Source: Blattabacterium sp. DPU (GTDB lineage: Bacteria > Bacteroidota > Bacteroidia > Flavobacteriales > Blattabacteriaceae). Taken from it: a stretch of 64,000 bases of DNA. Under the pieces are notes generated by a model. That model worked only from the letters and a program-made list of their open reading frames with translations, did not search any database and had not been told where the DNA came from. The stretch's first letter is position 1; each line of letters opens with the position of its first letter. Both the position numbers and the translations under genes were made by a program. The stretch spans positions 360,317-424,316 of the forward strand of contig NZ_CP049785.1 in assembly GCF_011290385.1 (NCBI RefSeq), written 5' to 3'. This document shows, one piece after another, positions 26,548 through 38,091 of the stretch.

Positions 26548-28236
26548 ATGAAAAAATCAAATAAATATAAAAAATATACAGTGACTGCTGCTTTACCATA
26601 TGCAAATGGACCAATTCATATAGGACATTTGGCCGGCGTTTATTTACCCGCAGATATTTTTGTCCGTTATCTTAGACGTAAAAAAATAGATGTTATTTTT
26701 ATATGTGCTTCGGATGAACATGGAGTCCCTATTGCTATACAAGCTAAAAAAGAAAAAAAAACGCCTCAAGAAATAGTAAATAAGTATCATTATATGATTA
26801 AAGATTGTTTTAATAATTTTGGAATACAGTTTGATCATTATTCTAGAACTTCTACAAAAATTCATCACGAAATTTCTACTTATTTTTTTAAAAAACTTCA
26901 TGAAAAAAAAAAGATTTTTGAAAAAGTATCTGAACAATATTATGATAAAGAAGCTAAACAATTCTTAGCGGATAGATATATATCTGGAACATGCCCACAT
27001 TGTAAAAATAAAGAAGCTTATGGAGATCAATGTGAAAATTGTGGAAGTACGTTAGTACCTGAAGATTTAATATATCCAAAATCAACTATAAGTGGAAGTT
27101 TTCCTATTTTAAAAAAAACTAAACATTGGTATTTTCCTTTAGATCAATATCAAAAATTTTTGGAAAAATGGATTTTAATTAAACATAAAAAAGATTGGAA
27201 AGTAAATGTATATGGACAAGCAAAATCTTGGTTAAATCAAGGATTAAAACCTCGTGCTATAACAAGAGATCTAAATTGGGGAGTTCCTGTTCCGAACAAT
27301 AAAGAAAAAGTTTTGTACGTATGGTTTGAAGCTCCTATAGGATATATTTCTGCTACTATAGAATGGGCTAAAAAAACAAAAATAGATTGGGAACCTTATT
27401 GGAAAGATGAAAAAACAAAATTAATTCAATTTATAGGAAAAGATAATATTGTTTTTCATTGCATTATTTTTCCAGTTATACTTAAAGCATGTAATAGTGA
27501 ATATATCCTTCCAGATCAAATATTGGCTAATGAATTTCTTCATTTAGAAAATAAAAAAATATCAACTTCTAAAAATTGGGCAGTATGGGGTCATGAATAT
27601 TTAAAAGATTTTCCAAATCAACAGGATACACTTCGTTATATTCTTATAGCTAATATGCCTGAAAAAAAAGATAATAATTTTAATTGGAAAGATTTTCAAA
27701 AAAAAAATAATACTGAATTGGTTGCTATATTAGGAAATTTTGTGAATAGAAGTTTAACTTTAACACAAAAACACAATAAAGGTGTTGTTCCTTATCCTGA
27801 AATGTTATCTATAAAGGATAAAAACATTTTAAAAAAAATTAAAAATTATCCAGAATATATAGGTAATTTAATTGAATCCTATCAATTTAGAGAATCCTTA
27901 GCATGTTTTATGGATTTAGCTAGACTAGGAAATAAATATTTAACAGAAGAAGAACCTTGGAATAATAAACAAGAAAAACGTGTCAATACGATACTTTATG
28001 TATCGTTGCAAATTGTTGGGACATTGGCTCAATTAGCGGAACCTTTTCTTCCACATACAGCAAAAAAATTGTTAGACATACTTCAATTGAAAACTTTTTT
28101 TTGGAATCAAATAAAAAATATAAAAGAAATATTATGTCCCGGACATGTATTAGGCAATACCTCATTTTTATTTCAAAAAATAACTAACGAAAGTATTGAA
28201 AAACAAATAAAAAAACTAGAAAAAATACAACAATAG
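26548..28236 (+). CDS. metG: Methionyl-tRNA synthetase
   Basis: Charges tRNA-Met in translation. From ATG 26548 it has 562 aa; the frame is open 18 codons further upstream, but that would run into the divergent polA start. Class I motifs are [14 protein letters not shown] with HIGH, a zinc knuckle [18 protein letters not shown] near 135-152, and KISTSKNW as the KMSKS equivalent. The anticodon-binding helical domain follows (NFVNRSL). The protein ends there; the C-terminal tRNA-binding OB fold present in many bacterial MetRS (total near 680 aa) is missing. Catalysis should be unaffected. Confidence 0.94.
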   Translation: MKKSNKYKKYTVTAALPYANGPIHIGHLAGVYLPADIFVRYLRRKKIDVIFICASDEHGVPIAIQAKKEKKTPQEIVNKYHYMIKDCFNNFGIQFDHYSRTSTKIHHEISTYFFKKLHEKKKIFEKVSEQYYDKEAKQFLADRYISGTCPHCKNKEAYGDQCENCGSTLVPEDLIYPKSTISGSFPILKKTKHWYFPLDQYQKFLEKWILIKHKKDWKVNVYGQAKSWLNQGLKPRAITRDLNWGVPVPNNKEKVLYVWFEAPIGYISATIEWAKKTKIDWEPYWKDEKTKLIQFIGKDNIVFHCIIFPVILKACNSEYILPDQILANEFLHLENKKISTSKNWAVWGHEYLKDFPNQQDTLRYILIANMPEKKDNNFNWKDFQKKNNTELVAILGNFVNRSLTLTQKHNKGVVPYPEMLSIKDKNILKKIKNYPEYIGNLIESYQFRESLACFMDLARLGNKYLTEEEPWNNKQEKRVNTILYVSLQIVGTLAQLAEPFLPHTAKKLLDILQLKTFFWNQIKNIKEILCPGHVLGNTSFLFQKITNESIEKQIKKLEKIQQ

Positions 28237-28253
28237 TTATTTACGAAAAATAG

Positions 28254-28338
28254 CGGAGAGAGAGGGATTCGAACCCCCGGAGGGATTCCCCTCAACGGTT
28301 TTCAAGACCGCCGCAATTAACCACTCTGCCATCTCTCC
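28254..28338 (-). tRNA. tRNA-Ser (TGA)
   Basis: 85 bases with the long variable arm of a serine tRNA. Acceptor GGAGAGA pairs with TCTCTCC, discriminator G, anticodon loop CTTGAAA (anticodon TGA), T-loop GGTTCGAATCC. No CCA is encoded. Its first base directly follows the last base of the lysA stop codon on the same strand. Confidence 0.95.
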
Positions 28339-29577
28339 CTATATGTGTATGTCTACTATGTTTCTCAAAAGATCTTGCATTGTTTCTCTTTTTCTGATAA
28401 GAAAATCTTTTCCATTAAAAATCATAACTTCAGAAGGTCTATAACGAGAATTATAATTAGAAGACATAGAAAAACAGTAGGCTCCCGCATTTTTAATGCA
28501 TAAAATATCTCCTTCACGGATTTCTTTAACTTTTCTATTCAATCCAAAAGTATCTGATTCACAAATATATCCTACTACTGTATAAAAACGAAAACGACCA
28601 TTGGGATTAGAAATATTTTCAATACAGTGATAAGCATCATAAAACATAGGACGAAGAAAATGATTAAAACCTGAATCTACTCCAGCAAATACAGTAGAAA
28701 TCGTGTGTTTAATAACATTGACACTGACTAAAAAATATCCAGATTCACTAACTATGAATTTTCCTGGTTCAAAAATTAAAGTAATTTGACTTCCATAATT
28801 TTTACAGAAATCTTCAAATTTTTCTGTAATAGAGGAACTTAAAGAAGTTAGATCCGTTTTTACATCATTTTTTGTATATGGAACTCTAAACCCACTTCCA
28901 AAATCAATATAATCAAGATTTGGAAAATCTATAGCTATTTGAAACAATACTTGAGACCCTAATAAGAAAGCTTGAATGTCTGAAATATCAGATCCTGTAT
29001 GCATATGAAATCCTTCTATTTTAAGTCCGGTATTCTTTAATATCCTTTTCATATGAGGAATTTGATAGTAAGAAATACCAAATTTAGAATCAATATGTCC
29101 TACTGAAATTTTAGAATTTCCTCCTGCCATAATATGCGGATTAATTCTGATTCCTATAGCATAATCAGGATTATATTCTCCAAATTGTTCTAAAATGGAT
29201 AGATTATCTAAATTTATTCTAACTCCGAATTCTACTGCTTGTTTTATTTCTTGAATAGAAACACAATTAGGTGTGAATATAATTTTTCTAGGATTAAAAC
29301 CTGCTTTTAATCCTAGTTCAACTTCCTGAATAGACACAGTGTCTAATCCGCTTCCCAATTTTTGTAAAAATTTTAATATATTCAGATTAGTATTAGCTTT
29401 ACAGGCATAATTAATGATTAAATTTTTTATACCACTAAAAGCATTTTTCATCTTGAGATATTGTTTCCTTATTTTGCAAGAATCGTATACGTAAAGTGGA
29501 GTGCCATATTTTTTTGCAAGTTTAATTAAATATTCTCTATGAACTGGGACACTCTTATTTTCTAATCCATGTATCAT
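28339..29577 (-). CDS. lysA: Diaminopimelate decarboxylase
   Basis: Last step of lysine synthesis, a PLP enzyme of fold type III. The 412 aa protein has the PLP lysine in NYACKANTN near residue 60, HMHTGSDI, the glycine-rich phosphate loop [21 protein letters not shown], and the active-site CESDTFG near 340 with [15 protein letters not shown]. These point to DapDC rather than ornithine or arginine decarboxylase. It starts five bases after lon on the same strand, and its TAG stop directly touches tRNA-Ser. It fits a role in feeding lysine to the host. Confidence 0.96.
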   Translation of the reverse strand: MIHGLENKSVPVHREYLIKLAKKYGTPLYVYDSCKIRKQYLKMKNAFSGIKNLIINYACKANTNLNILKFLQKLGSGLDTVSIQEVELGLKAGFNPRKIIFTPNCVSIQEIKQAVEFGVRINLDNLSILEQFGEYNPDYAIGIRINPHIMAGGNSKISVGHIDSKFGISYYQIPHMKRILKNTGLKIEGFHMHTGSDISDIQAFLLGSQVLFQIAIDFPNLDYIDFGSGFRVPYTKNDVKTDLTSLSSSITEKFEDFCKNYGSQITLIFEPGKFIVSESGYFLVSVNVIKHTISTVFAGVDSGFNHFLRPMFYDAYHCIENISNPNGRFRFYTVVGYICESDTFGLNRKVKEIREGDILCIKNAGAYCFSMSSNYNSRYRPSEVMIFNGKDFLIRKRETMQDLLRNIVDIHI

Positions 29578-29582
29578 ATAAT

Positions 29583-31985
29583 TTACAATAAAGCTAAATG
29601 GATCACATCATTCATATTTTTAACATAATCAAAAGTTAATCCTTTTAAGTGTTCTTGTTTAATTTCTTCTATATCTTTTTTATTATCCTGTGAAAGGATA
29701 ATTTCTTTAATATTAGCACGTTTAGCTGCTAGAATTTTTTCCTTAATTCCTCCAACGGGAAGAACCTTCCCTCTTAAAGTGATTTCTCCTGTCATAGCTA
29801 AATGAGGTCTCAACTTTCTTTTAGTAAAGCTTGAGACTAGAGATGTTAACATTGTTATTCCTGCAGATGGACCATCTTTAGGTACTGCCCCTTCAGGAAC
29901 ATGAACATGCACATTTTTTTCTTCAAACATTATAGGATCTATGTTAAATTCTTTATAATGAGCTTTAATATATTGTAAAGCAATTGTTGCAGATTCTTTC
30001 ATCACCTCTCCTAAATTTCCAGTAATACTTAAATGACCTTTTCCTTTAGATAAACTGGATTCAATATATAAAATATCTCCACCAAAATGAGTCCAAGCTA
30101 AACCAGTTACTACTCCTGGAACATTATGTTCTTCATAACGATCTGGATCATTTGGAATTCCAAGAATATTTTCTATTTTTTCAATGCTTAAACGTTTTAC
30201 ATATTTTTTGTTCATAGCAATATGTTTAGCAACATAACGTGCTAATTTAGCAATATGTTTTTCTAAAGTTCTCAATCCAGATTCTCTTGTATAACTTTCA
30301 ATCACTTTTTCTATTTCTTTTGTTCCAAGTACTAAATCTGATTTTTTTAATCCATTTTCTTTAAATTGTTTAGGTAATATGTGTTTTTTTACAATTTGTG
30401 TTTTTTCTTCTACAGTATATCCGTTCATTTCTATGACCTCCATTCTATCTATTAGAGCTGGTTGAATATGGGAAAGAGAATTTGCCGTGGCAATAAACAA
30501 TACTTTTGATAAATCATACCCCATTTCTAAAAAATTATCATAAAACGAAGTATTTTGTTCAGGATCTAATACTTCTAACATGGCGGAAGAAGGATCTCCA
30601 TTTGTCCCTATCCCCATTTTATCTATTTCATCTATCACAAAAACAGGATTTGAAGTTCCCACTTTTCTAATAGATTGTAATAACCTACCTGGCATCGCTC
30701 CTATATAAGTCCTTCTATGTCCCCTAATTTCTGATTCATCATGCAATCCTCCCAAAGAAATACGAACGTATTTTCTTTTCAGTGCGGTAGCTATAGATCT
30801 TCCTAAAGAAGTTTTTCCTACTCCAGGGGGACCATAAAAACATAAAATAGGAGAACGCATGTCTCCCCTTAATTTTAATACAGCTAAATATTCGATAATA
30901 CGTTCTTTTACTTTTTCTAGTCCATAATGATCTCTATCTAATATTTTTTGTGCATATTCTAAATCAAAATTATCTTTTGAGTACCTTCCCCAAGGAAGAT
31001 CAATCATTAATTCCAGATAATTTCTCTGTACCGTATATTCTGGCATTTGAGGATTCGTTCTTTGCATTTTTAGTAATTCCCTATCAAATTGTTTTTTCGC
31101 TTCTTTTGGCCATTTTTTTCTGGAAGCTTTAGCACGCATTTCATCTATCTCTTTCTCATAAGAAATATCTCCTAGTTCTTCTTGTATGGCTTTAATTTGT
31201 TGATGCAAAAAATATTCTCTCTGTTGCTGATCCATATCACTACGAACACGGGATTGAATATCATTTTTTAATTTAATTTGTTGATGTTCTACATTTAGAA
31301 AACGTAATGTTTCCATAGCTCTTTTTTTCAAATCATCATATTCTAACAATTTTTGTTTGTCTCTAGTCGCTAAATTCATATTAGCTGCTACAAAATTTAT
31401 TAAAAAAGAAGGACTTTCTATATTGCGAATAGCAATGCTTGCTTCTGATGGAATATTGGGATTATCTTGAATAATTTTTATAGCGATTTCTTTTATAGAT
31501 TCTACTAAAGCAAGGTATTCCTTATCCTTACAGGAAGGTTTATTTTCTTCTAACGCTATAATTTCTGCTTTAAAATATGGATCATTTTGAATAAAACGAT
31601 TTACTTTAAATCTTCTTTTTCCCTGCAAAATAACAGTAGTATTTCCATCAGGCATTTTCAATAATTTCAGTATTTTAGCAACCGTTCCAATGGAATATAA
31701 ATCTTTTTCACTAAGATTTTCTATACCAGAATTTTTTTGTGTTAATACTCCAACTGTTTTATCTAATCCATAAGCATCTTGTAACAATTGTATGGATCCA
31801 CTTTTTCCTGCTATAATTGGAAAAACAATTCCAGAATACAAAACCATATTTCTTACTGTTAAAATACATAATTGTTCAGGAACATCGTCTTTAAGTAACT
31901 GATCCTCTTCATCTTGACTCATTAAGGGTATAAATTCAGCTTCAGACTCAAATCCAGATTCTGTAAATATATTTTTTAATAACAT
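29583..31985 (-). CDS. lon: ATP-dependent protease Lon
   Basis: Cytoplasmic AAA+ serine protease that degrades damaged proteins. From ATG 31985 it has 800 aa; a GTG at 32048 would add 21 residues of poor family match. Domains: N-terminal substrate domain ([17 protein letters not shown]), a coiled-coil helical part, the AAA+ module with Walker [14 protein letters not shown] near 370 and Walker [12 protein letters not shown], and the protease domain with catalytic Ser in [12 protein letters not shown] and Lys in [15 protein letters not shown]. It is intact and full length, one of the few quality-control proteases visible here. It probably shares a transcript with lysA. Confidence 0.96.
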   Translation of the reverse strand: MLLKNIFTESGFESEAEFIPLMSQDEEDQLLKDDVPEQLCILTVRNMVLYSGIVFPIIAGKSGSIQLLQDAYGLDKTVGVLTQKNSGIENLSEKDLYSIGTVAKILKLLKMPDGNTTVILQGKRRFKVNRFIQNDPYFKAEIIALEENKPSCKDKEYLALVESIKEIAIKIIQDNPNIPSEASIAIRNIESPSFLINFVAANMNLATRDKQKLLEYDDLKKRAMETLRFLNVEHQQIKLKNDIQSRVRSDMDQQQREYFLHQQIKAIQEELGDISYEKEIDEMRAKASRKKWPKEAKKQFDRELLKMQRTNPQMPEYTVQRNYLELMIDLPWGRYSKDNFDLEYAQKILDRDHYGLEKVKERIIEYLAVLKLRGDMRSPILCFYGPPGVGKTSLGRSIATALKRKYVRISLGGLHDESEIRGHRRTYIGAMPGRLLQSIRKVGTSNPVFVIDEIDKMGIGTNGDPSSAMLEVLDPEQNTSFYDNFLEMGYDLSKVLFIATANSLSHIQPALIDRMEVIEMNGYTVEEKTQIVKKHILPKQFKENGLKKSDLVLGTKEIEKVIESYTRESGLRTLEKHIAKLARYVAKHIAMNKKYVKRLSIEKIENILGIPNDPDRYEEHNVPGVVTGLAWTHFGGDILYIESSLSKGKGHLSITGNLGEVMKESATIALQYIKAHYKEFNIDPIMFEEKNVHVHVPEGAVPKDGPSAGITMLTSLVSSFTKRKLRPHLAMTGEITLRGKVLPVGGIKEKILAAKRANIKEIILSQDNKKDIEEIKQEHLKGLTFDYVKNMNDVIHLALL

Positions 31986-32132
31986 AAAAAAAATAGATTT
32001 CTTACTTAAATGATGGATTAACTCTATATTTAGATGAATCAATCCCACTAATTAAATATACTGTTTTCTATATGAAAAACAAAACCATCTATATCTACTT
32101 AAATTAAGTATTAACAATTGTTAAAAATTGAT

Positions 32133-34136
32133 TTATTTTGATTTTTTTTCTTTTTGAAGCATATCTAAAAAAATATGTTCTGTCAATATTTTTATATTAT
32201 TTTTTTTCATGCTTTCTTTTAATTTGGAACCAAAATTTTTTCCAACTACTATAAAATTAATTTTATTATTGACAGTATTATATACGCTTCCACCTAAAAA
32301 TTCTACTATATTTTTAGCTTCTTGACGAGTCATACAAGATAATTTTCCTGTAAATACAAAAGATTTTCCTTCAATCAAAGAATATCTTTTCATCGTAGAA
32401 CGATTAGAAATATGTAATCCATATTTAACAAACATTTGAATTATGTTTTTATGTTCCGTAATTGAAAAATAAGTAATGATACTTTTTGCAATTTTTTTTC
32501 CTATTCCAGAAATAGAAATTAAATGATTATAATTTGTATGCATCAAAGAATTGATGTCCCAGAAATTTTCTGTTAATTTTTTTGAAATATATTCTCCTAC
32601 ATGACGAATTCCTAAGGAAAATAACACTCTGTAATAGGGATTTTCTTTTGATTTTTCTATATTATTCAAAATACCACATGCCAATTTTTCTTGAACTCCA
32701 TCAATTTGAAGTAATTCTTCTTTTTTCAATTTATATAAATCATAAAAATTATATAAAAAACCTTTTTTATATAGTTTATTAATCATTTTTTCTCCAATTT
32801 TTTTGATATTCATAACACTTACAAAGTGTATTATTTTTTCTATTTTTTGAGAAAAACAGTTTTGATTGGGACAATAAAATAATTCATTTTTTTTTATTAA
32901 AACACTATTGCATGATGGACAATTTTTTAAAAAAAATACAGGGAAGGTTTTACTCGATCTTTTTTTTATGTTTATTTCTGTTACTTTTGGAATGATATTC
33001 CCTCCTTTTTCTAATAATAGTATATCTTTATAATGAATTCCCATTTTTTGTATAAAATTTTCATTATAAAGTGTAACTCTTTTGACTTTTGTTCCAGAAA
33101 TAGAAATAGGAATTACATTGGCTACAGGAGTAACGATTCCCGTACGTCCTACTTGAAACGTAATATTTAATAATTTAGTTTCGGACAATTTTTGTCTAAA
33201 CTTATAGGCAATAGCCCAACGTGGATATTTATTGGTAAATCCTAAAATAGATTGATTTTTATATTCATTGACTTTAATTACTATTCCATCTATCTGATAA
33301 GTAAGTTGATTTTGACATTTTTTCAATAAATCTATAAAGTGGAAAACATCCTCAATGTTTCTGCAAAAACGTGCCGGTGTCGGGACTTGAAACCCCCAAT
33401 ATTTTATGTATTTTATCGCTTCATATTGTGTATCAAAAGGTAAATGATTTCCTACTACATGAAATGCTATACAAAATAAATCTCTTTTCTGTACTTCTTG
33501 AGAATCATGAATTTTTAGTGTTCCACTAGCCGTATTTCTAGGATTTGAATAAGGATTTTTGCCATTTTTGATACGTTTTTTATTGATTTTTATAAAATTT
33601 TTTATAGGTATAAAAATTTCTCCACGTATTTCGAGATACGTAGGATAGTTATTCCCTCTTAATTTTAGAGGAATATATTTTATCATTTTTATATTTTTTG
33701 TGACATTTTCTCCTTTTTCTCCATTACCACGAGTTCCTGCATTTGTTAAAAATCCATTTTTATAAATTAAATTAATAGATACTCCATCATATTTTGGTTC
33801 GCATACAAAAGATAAAGAATGAACTGATTTTCTGATTTTTTTTTTCCAAATCGTTAATTCTTTTTTAGAATAGGTATTTTGAATAGAGTACATTTTGTAT
33901 TTATGATAAACAGTTGAAATAGAATCCGTTTTATGAATTTTAGCTCCTATTTTCATTGTAGGAGAAGTTGAATCCTGAAATTCAGGATATTTGTTTTCTA
34001 ACAAAAATAAATTTTTTAACTTTTTATCAAAATGGAAATCTGATATTTCTGAAATACCCAAATTATAATATTGATCATTATATTTTAACAACTCTTTTCT
34101 GAGTTGATCTATTTTTTTTTCTATTTTTTTATCCAT
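32133..34136 (-). CDS. ligA: NAD+-dependent DNA ligase
   Basis: Seals nicks in replication and repair using NAD+. The 667 aa protein is full length: N-terminal Ia domain, adenylation domain with the catalytic lysine in CEPKYDGVSINLIY near 115, OB fold (QVGRTGIVTPVANV), a four-cysteine zinc finger (CPSC then CPNQNC near 405-425), helix-hairpin-helix repeats (ISISGIGKKIAKSI) and a C-terminal BRCT domain (GKSFVFTGKLSCMTRQEA). prmC lies upstream on the same strand, ending eight bases before the ligA ATG. Confidence 0.97.
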   Translation of the reverse strand: MDKKIEKKIDQLRKELLKYNDQYYNLGISEISDFHFDKKLKNLFLLENKYPEFQDSTSPTMKIGAKIHKTDSISTVYHKYKMYSIQNTYSKKELTIWKKKIRKSVHSLSFVCEPKYDGVSINLIYKNGFLTNAGTRGNGEKGENVTKNIKMIKYIPLKLRGNNYPTYLEIRGEIFIPIKNFIKINKKRIKNGKNPYSNPRNTASGTLKIHDSQEVQKRDLFCIAFHVVGNHLPFDTQYEAIKYIKYWGFQVPTPARFCRNIEDVFHFIDLLKKCQNQLTYQIDGIVIKVNEYKNQSILGFTNKYPRWAIAYKFRQKLSETKLLNITFQVGRTGIVTPVANVIPISISGTKVKRVTLYNENFIQKMGIHYKDILLLEKGGNIIPKVTEINIKKRSSKTFPVFFLKNCPSCNSVLIKKNELFYCPNQNCFSQKIEKIIHFVSVMNIKKIGEKMINKLYKKGFLYNFYDLYKLKKEELLQIDGVQEKLACGILNNIEKSKENPYYRVLFSLGIRHVGEYISKKLTENFWDINSLMHTNYNHLISISGIGKKIAKSIITYFSITEHKNIIQMFVKYGLHISNRSTMKRYSLIEGKSFVFTGKLSCMTRQEAKNIVEFLGGSVYNTVNNKINFIVVGKNFGSKLKESMKKNNIKILTEHIFLDMLQKEKKSK

Positions 34137-34143
34137 ATTGTTT

Positions 34144-35033
34144 TTATTTTTTTGCGTAATAAACTGCGCGAACCATTCTGAAAAAACCTTGGAAATCTTT
34201 TTTTATTTCTATATTTAAAAATCCTATTTTTTTCAAAAAATCAATAATGTCTAAATAAATCAATTGATTTATTTCAAAATAAACAAAAACAATCCCAGTA
34301 AATCTTTTTTTGATCCAAAAAGAAATTTTTTTATAAAAAATCAAAGGGTCTTCGTCAGGAACAAATAAAGCTTGATAAGGTTCATATTGAACAATATTTG
34401 GATGTAGAAATTTTTTATCAGATAATCTGATATAAGGAGGATTACTTACGATAATATTAATATAATTCATTTTTGAGTATGTATTCATTTCATTTTTCAA
34501 AATATCCACATTTTTTAATGAAATTTTTACATTATGTAATTTTGCATTTTTTTTAGCTATGTCAAGAGCTTCTGGATCAGAGTCTATGGCATAAATATGT
34601 ACAATTTCAGGTTTTTTTTTTTTAAAGTAATACTAATACATCCACTTCCTGTTCCAATATCAAATACTCGAATCGGATTCTCCTTGTCATCTTTATGATC
34701 CTGTAGAATCCAGTATACAAGTTCTTCTGTTTCTGGTCTTGGAATGAATACTTTTTCATTCACTATAAATTTCATTCCAAAAAAATAGGCTTTCCCAATT
34801 ACATATTGTATAGGTCTGTTTTTTTTTAATTCCCATAATTTTTTTATTAATTTATTGTAAGTCAAAAAATTGATTTTTTCTTTTCTACTCAATCGCAATA
34901 AAATTGTTGTTTTATCACATTTAAAAATATGGGTAGTGAGTAAAAAAAAGATATTTTCTACTTCTTTAGGTTCTACATATAAATTTTTAAGAGTATTTTG
35001 AAAAATACGGTAAAATTTGTAAAAAGTTCCCAT
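34144..35033 (-). CDS. prmC: Release factor glutamine methyltransferase, frame broken at a poly-A tract
   Basis: Methylates the GGQ glutamine of peptide release factors. The first frame from 35033 carries the N-terminal helical domain, RPETEELVYWIL and the SAM-binding motif VFDIGTGSGCISITL. The frame then changes at a run of twelve A on the minus strand (34612-34623), and the other frame holds the substrate motif VSNPPYIRL and the rest of the fold. One extra A (or two fewer) gives one continuous protein of about 296 residues with IDSDPEAL following. Both motifs are needed, so the gene works only if slippage (or a correct A count in the real genome) joins the frames. It is divergent from mnmE and upstream of ligA. 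Confidence 0.87.
34612..34623 (-). repeat. A12 tract at the prmC frameshift
   Basis: Twelve A on the coding (minus) strand, just after the SAM-binding motif, where the prmC frame changes. Thirteen or ten A would restore it. Confidence 0.9.
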
Positions 35034-35115
35034 ATGATGAAATTAAAATGATGCAAATTTCAAAAAAATACTTATTTTACAGAACATAATTTTGTCGTTT
35101 TTTTCTTTTTTATTT

Positions 35116-36507
35116 ATGTTAGATTTAGATGAAGAAACCATTGTTGCTTTAGCTACTCCTATTGGATCTAGCGCTATTTCTGTTATTCGTATTTCTGGGA
35201 AAAATTCTATATCTACTGTTGAAAACATTTTTATTTCTGTTAAACCTGGAAAAAAACTGAAAGACCAACCTACACATACTATTCATTTAGGATATATTGT
35301 GGCAGAAAATAATAATGTATTAGATCAAGTTTTAGTTTCTATTTTTAAATCTCCTTTTTCTTATACAGGAGAAAATATGATAGAGATTTCTTGTCATGGA
35401 TCTTATTATATTCAACAACAGATTTTGCAGTTAGTCATTAGAAAAGGAATACGTTTGGCTCGTCCAGGAGAATTTACTTTTCGTGCTTTTATAAATCATA
35501 AATTAGATTTATTACAAGCTGAAGCTATAGCTGATTTAATTATATCTGAAAATAAAATTTTTCATGAAATATCTTTACTACAGATTAAGGGGACATTGTC
35601 TCACTCTATTAATAAGTTAAGAAAAAAATTATTGGATTTTGCATCTTTACTAGAACTGGAATTGGATTTTTCTGAAGAAAATGTGATTTTTGCTAAAAGA
35701 TCAGAACTTTTTTCTTTTTTACAAGAATTAGAAGGATCTTTAAAAGATTTAATTGAATCTTTTTCGTTAGGAAATGCTATAAAAAAAGGAATTTATGTGG
35801 TCATTATTGGAGAACCGAATGTAGGAAAGTCTACTTTTTTTAATCAGGTTATTCAAGAAGACCGTTCTATTATATCCCATATAGAAGGAACAACTAGAGA
35901 TTGTGTGGAAGGAGAAATTATTTTAAATGGAATTCTTTTTCATTTTATAGATACAGCAGGAATTAGAAAAACTAAAGACCCTATAGAAACTATGGGAGTG
36001 AAAAAAACCATGAAAAAAATAGAAGAAGCTCAAGTCATATTATATATTTTTGATTCTTCTAGTAAAAAAGAAAAAAAAATAATCAGTAATATTCAAAAAA
36101 TTTCAAAAAAATATCCATTAAAAAATATTTTTGTCATAGCGAATAAATCAGACATATCTTCTTTTCAAGATTTTGAAAATTTCAAATCAAAGATTCCTTA
36201 TTTTTTTAAAATTTCGGCCAAAAATTATCATGAAGTAAAAAAAGTTTTACATGTTTTAAGTTATTTATTTTTGGATAAATTAAAAGAAAAAAGAATAGTA
36301 GTTACACAATATAGACATTATGAAGCTTTGAAATTTTCATTACAAGAACTTTTATTAGCACATGAAGCTTTGAATAAAGGATTTTCAGTTGATTTAGTAT
36401 CAATATATATTAAAGAGGCATTACGGTATTTAGGAGAAATTACGGGAGAAATTACAAGTGAAGATATACTGAAAAATATTTTTTCAAAATTTTGTATTGG
36501 AAAATAA
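35116..36507 (+). CDS. mnmE: tRNA modification GTPase MnmE
   Basis: With MnmG it modifies the wobble uridine (xm5U34) of certain tRNAs. From ATG 35116 it has 463 aa; the frame is open eight codons further up, but MLDLDEETIVALATP is the usual start. An N-terminal tetrahydrofolate-binding domain is followed by helices and an inserted G domain: G1 GEPNVGKSTFFN near 238, G3 DTAG, G4 ANKSD. The C-terminus FCIGK has the conserved catalytic cysteine. A -7-like TAATTTTG lies at 35087-35094, but no -33 was found. gltX follows 17 bases on. Confidence 0.96.
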   Translation: MLDLDEETIVALATPIGSSAISVIRISGKNSISTVENIFISVKPGKKLKDQPTHTIHLGYIVAENNNVLDQVLVSIFKSPFSYTGENMIEISCHGSYYIQQQILQLVIRKGIRLARPGEFTFRAFINHKLDLLQAEAIADLIISENKIFHEISLLQIKGTLSHSINKLRKKLLDFASLLELELDFSEENVIFAKRSELFSFLQELEGSLKDLIESFSLGNAIKKGIYVVIIGEPNVGKSTFFNQVIQEDRSIISHIEGTTRDCVEGEIILNGILFHFIDTAGIRKTKDPIETMGVKKTMKKIEEAQVILYIFDSSSKKEKKIISNIQKISKKYPLKNIFVIANKSDISSFQDFENFKSKIPYFFKISAKNYHEVKKVLHVLSYLFLDKLKEKRIVVTQYRHYEALKFSLQELLLAHEALNKGFSVDLVSIYIKEALRYLGEITGEITSEDILKNIFSKFCIGK

Positions 36508-36524
36508 GATGAATATTAAAAATT

Positions 36525-38033
36525 ATGTCACAACATTCTGTAAGAGTTCGTTTTGCTCCTAGTCCTACAGGTCCGCTTCATTTAGGTGGAATTAGAACCG
36601 CATTATATAATTATCTCTTTGCTAAAAAACATGGTGGGACATTTATTCTTAGAATAGAAGATACGGATCAAAAAAGATTTGTTGAAAATTCTGAATCATA
36701 TATTTTAGAAACATTAAAATGGTGCCACATAGAACCTGATGAAGGAGTAGGGTATGGAGGAGATTATTATCCCTATTATCAATCTAAAAGAAGGAATATT
36801 TATCGTATGTATATTAATGAATTATTAAAAAAAGGGAATGCTTATTATGCTTTCGACACAGATCAAGATCTTGATGATAAAAGAAAAGAATATCATCATC
36901 GTGGATTAACTTTTTCTTATAATTCTAGAATTAGAATGGATTTGAATAATTCTTTAACTATGACAAAAAAACAATTACATGATAAATTGCGATTTTGTCC
37001 TTATGTGATTCGATTTAAAATAGAACCTGGAAAAAAATTGAAAATGTATGATATCATACGTGGCAATATAATAGTTAATACAGATCACTTAGACGATAAA
37101 ATTTTGTTAAAATCGGATGGAGAAGCTACTTATCATTTAGCTAATACAATAGACGACTATTTAATGAAAATAACTCATGTGATTAGAGGAGAAGAATGGC
37201 TACCATCCATGTCTTTACATATATTGTTATATAGGGCTTTGGGTTGGATCCCTCCTCATTTTGCACATTTACCTCTGATTTTAAGAAATAATGGAAAAGG
37301 AAAAATTAGCAAAAGAAATACGGATCACTTCAATTTTCCTATATATCCTATACAATGGAAAATTCCAAAATCCAAAATTATCATACCAGGATATAGAGAA
37401 TTAGGTTATTTACCTGAAGCATTTGTGAATATGTTAGCTTTATTAGGATGGAATCCTGGAATCGAAAGGGAAATTTTTTCTTTACAAGAATTAATCAATT
37501 TGTTTTCTTTAGAAAAAATAACCAAGTCTGGTGTTTATTTTGATATCAAAAAAGCAAATTGGTTCAATAAAAAACATTTACATGAAAAAAAAGAAGAAAT
37601 ATTTGCATTTCTTTTGAAACAGATCAAAATTCGTTCTATTTCATGCCAAATAGATTACATATGGAAAGTAATCTATTTAACAATGGATAGAATTCATTTT
37701 ATTCATGAAATATGGGAACATTCTTTTTATTTTTTTATTTCTCCTAGTTCTTATGATACTAATTTTTTCAATAAAATTTGTCATGAAAATACCATTCTAC
37801 AATTGGATAAAATCAAAATATTATTATATAATATGAATCAGTTTACGTCTATAAATTTGAAATTTTTGTTTCAAACAATAAAAAATAAACATAAAATCAT
37901 GCAATTATTTCGTTTAGCTTTAGTTGGTATGCTTAAAGGAATTGATATTTTCATAATTTTAGAAATGCTAGGTAAAAAAGAAAGCATTATACGTATCGAA
38001 AAACTGATCAATCAAGTCAAAGAAAAAATTTAG
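36525..38033 (+). CDS. gltX: Glutamyl-tRNA synthetase
   Basis: Charges tRNA-Glu. The 502 aa class I enzyme has RFAPSPTGPLHLGGIRTALY at the start (HLGG as the HIGH motif), ILRIEDTD, and KISKRNTDH as the KMSKS loop near 262. The C-terminal helical anticodon-binding region is present but divergent. It may be the only route to Gln-tRNA if a GatCAB system is used; no glnS is in this window, although tRNA-Gln is. mnmE lies just upstream and the ribosomal protein group rpsF-rpsR-rplI just downstream, all on one strand. Confidence 0.96.
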   Translation: MSQHSVRVRFAPSPTGPLHLGGIRTALYNYLFAKKHGGTFILRIEDTDQKRFVENSESYILETLKWCHIEPDEGVGYGGDYYPYYQSKRRNIYRMYINELLKKGNAYYAFDTDQDLDDKRKEYHHRGLTFSYNSRIRMDLNNSLTMTKKQLHDKLRFCPYVIRFKIEPGKKLKMYDIIRGNIIVNTDHLDDKILLKSDGEATYHLANTIDDYLMKITHVIRGEEWLPSMSLHILLYRALGWIPPHFAHLPLILRNNGKGKISKRNTDHFNFPIYPIQWKIPKSKIIIPGYRELGYLPEAFVNMLALLGWNPGIEREIFSLQELINLFSLEKITKSGVYFDIKKANWFNKKHLHEKKEEIFAFLLKQIKIRSISCQIDYIWKVIYLTMDRIHFIHEIWEHSFYFFISPSSYDTNFFNKICHENTILQLDKIKILLYNMNQFTSINLKFLFQTIKNKHKIMQLFRLALVGMLKGIDIFIILEMLGKKESIIRIEKLINQVKEKI

Positions 38034-38091
38034 AATGTTTTTGAAAAAAGAACATAAAAATATAGATTTACATTTTGGTAAAAAAAATTCA

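Noticed and set aside
32111..32124. Perfect palindrome TTAACAATTGTTAA upstream of lon, possible operator
   Set aside because: Palindromes of this size are expected by chance several times in DNA this rich in A and T, and no promoter or regulator supports it.
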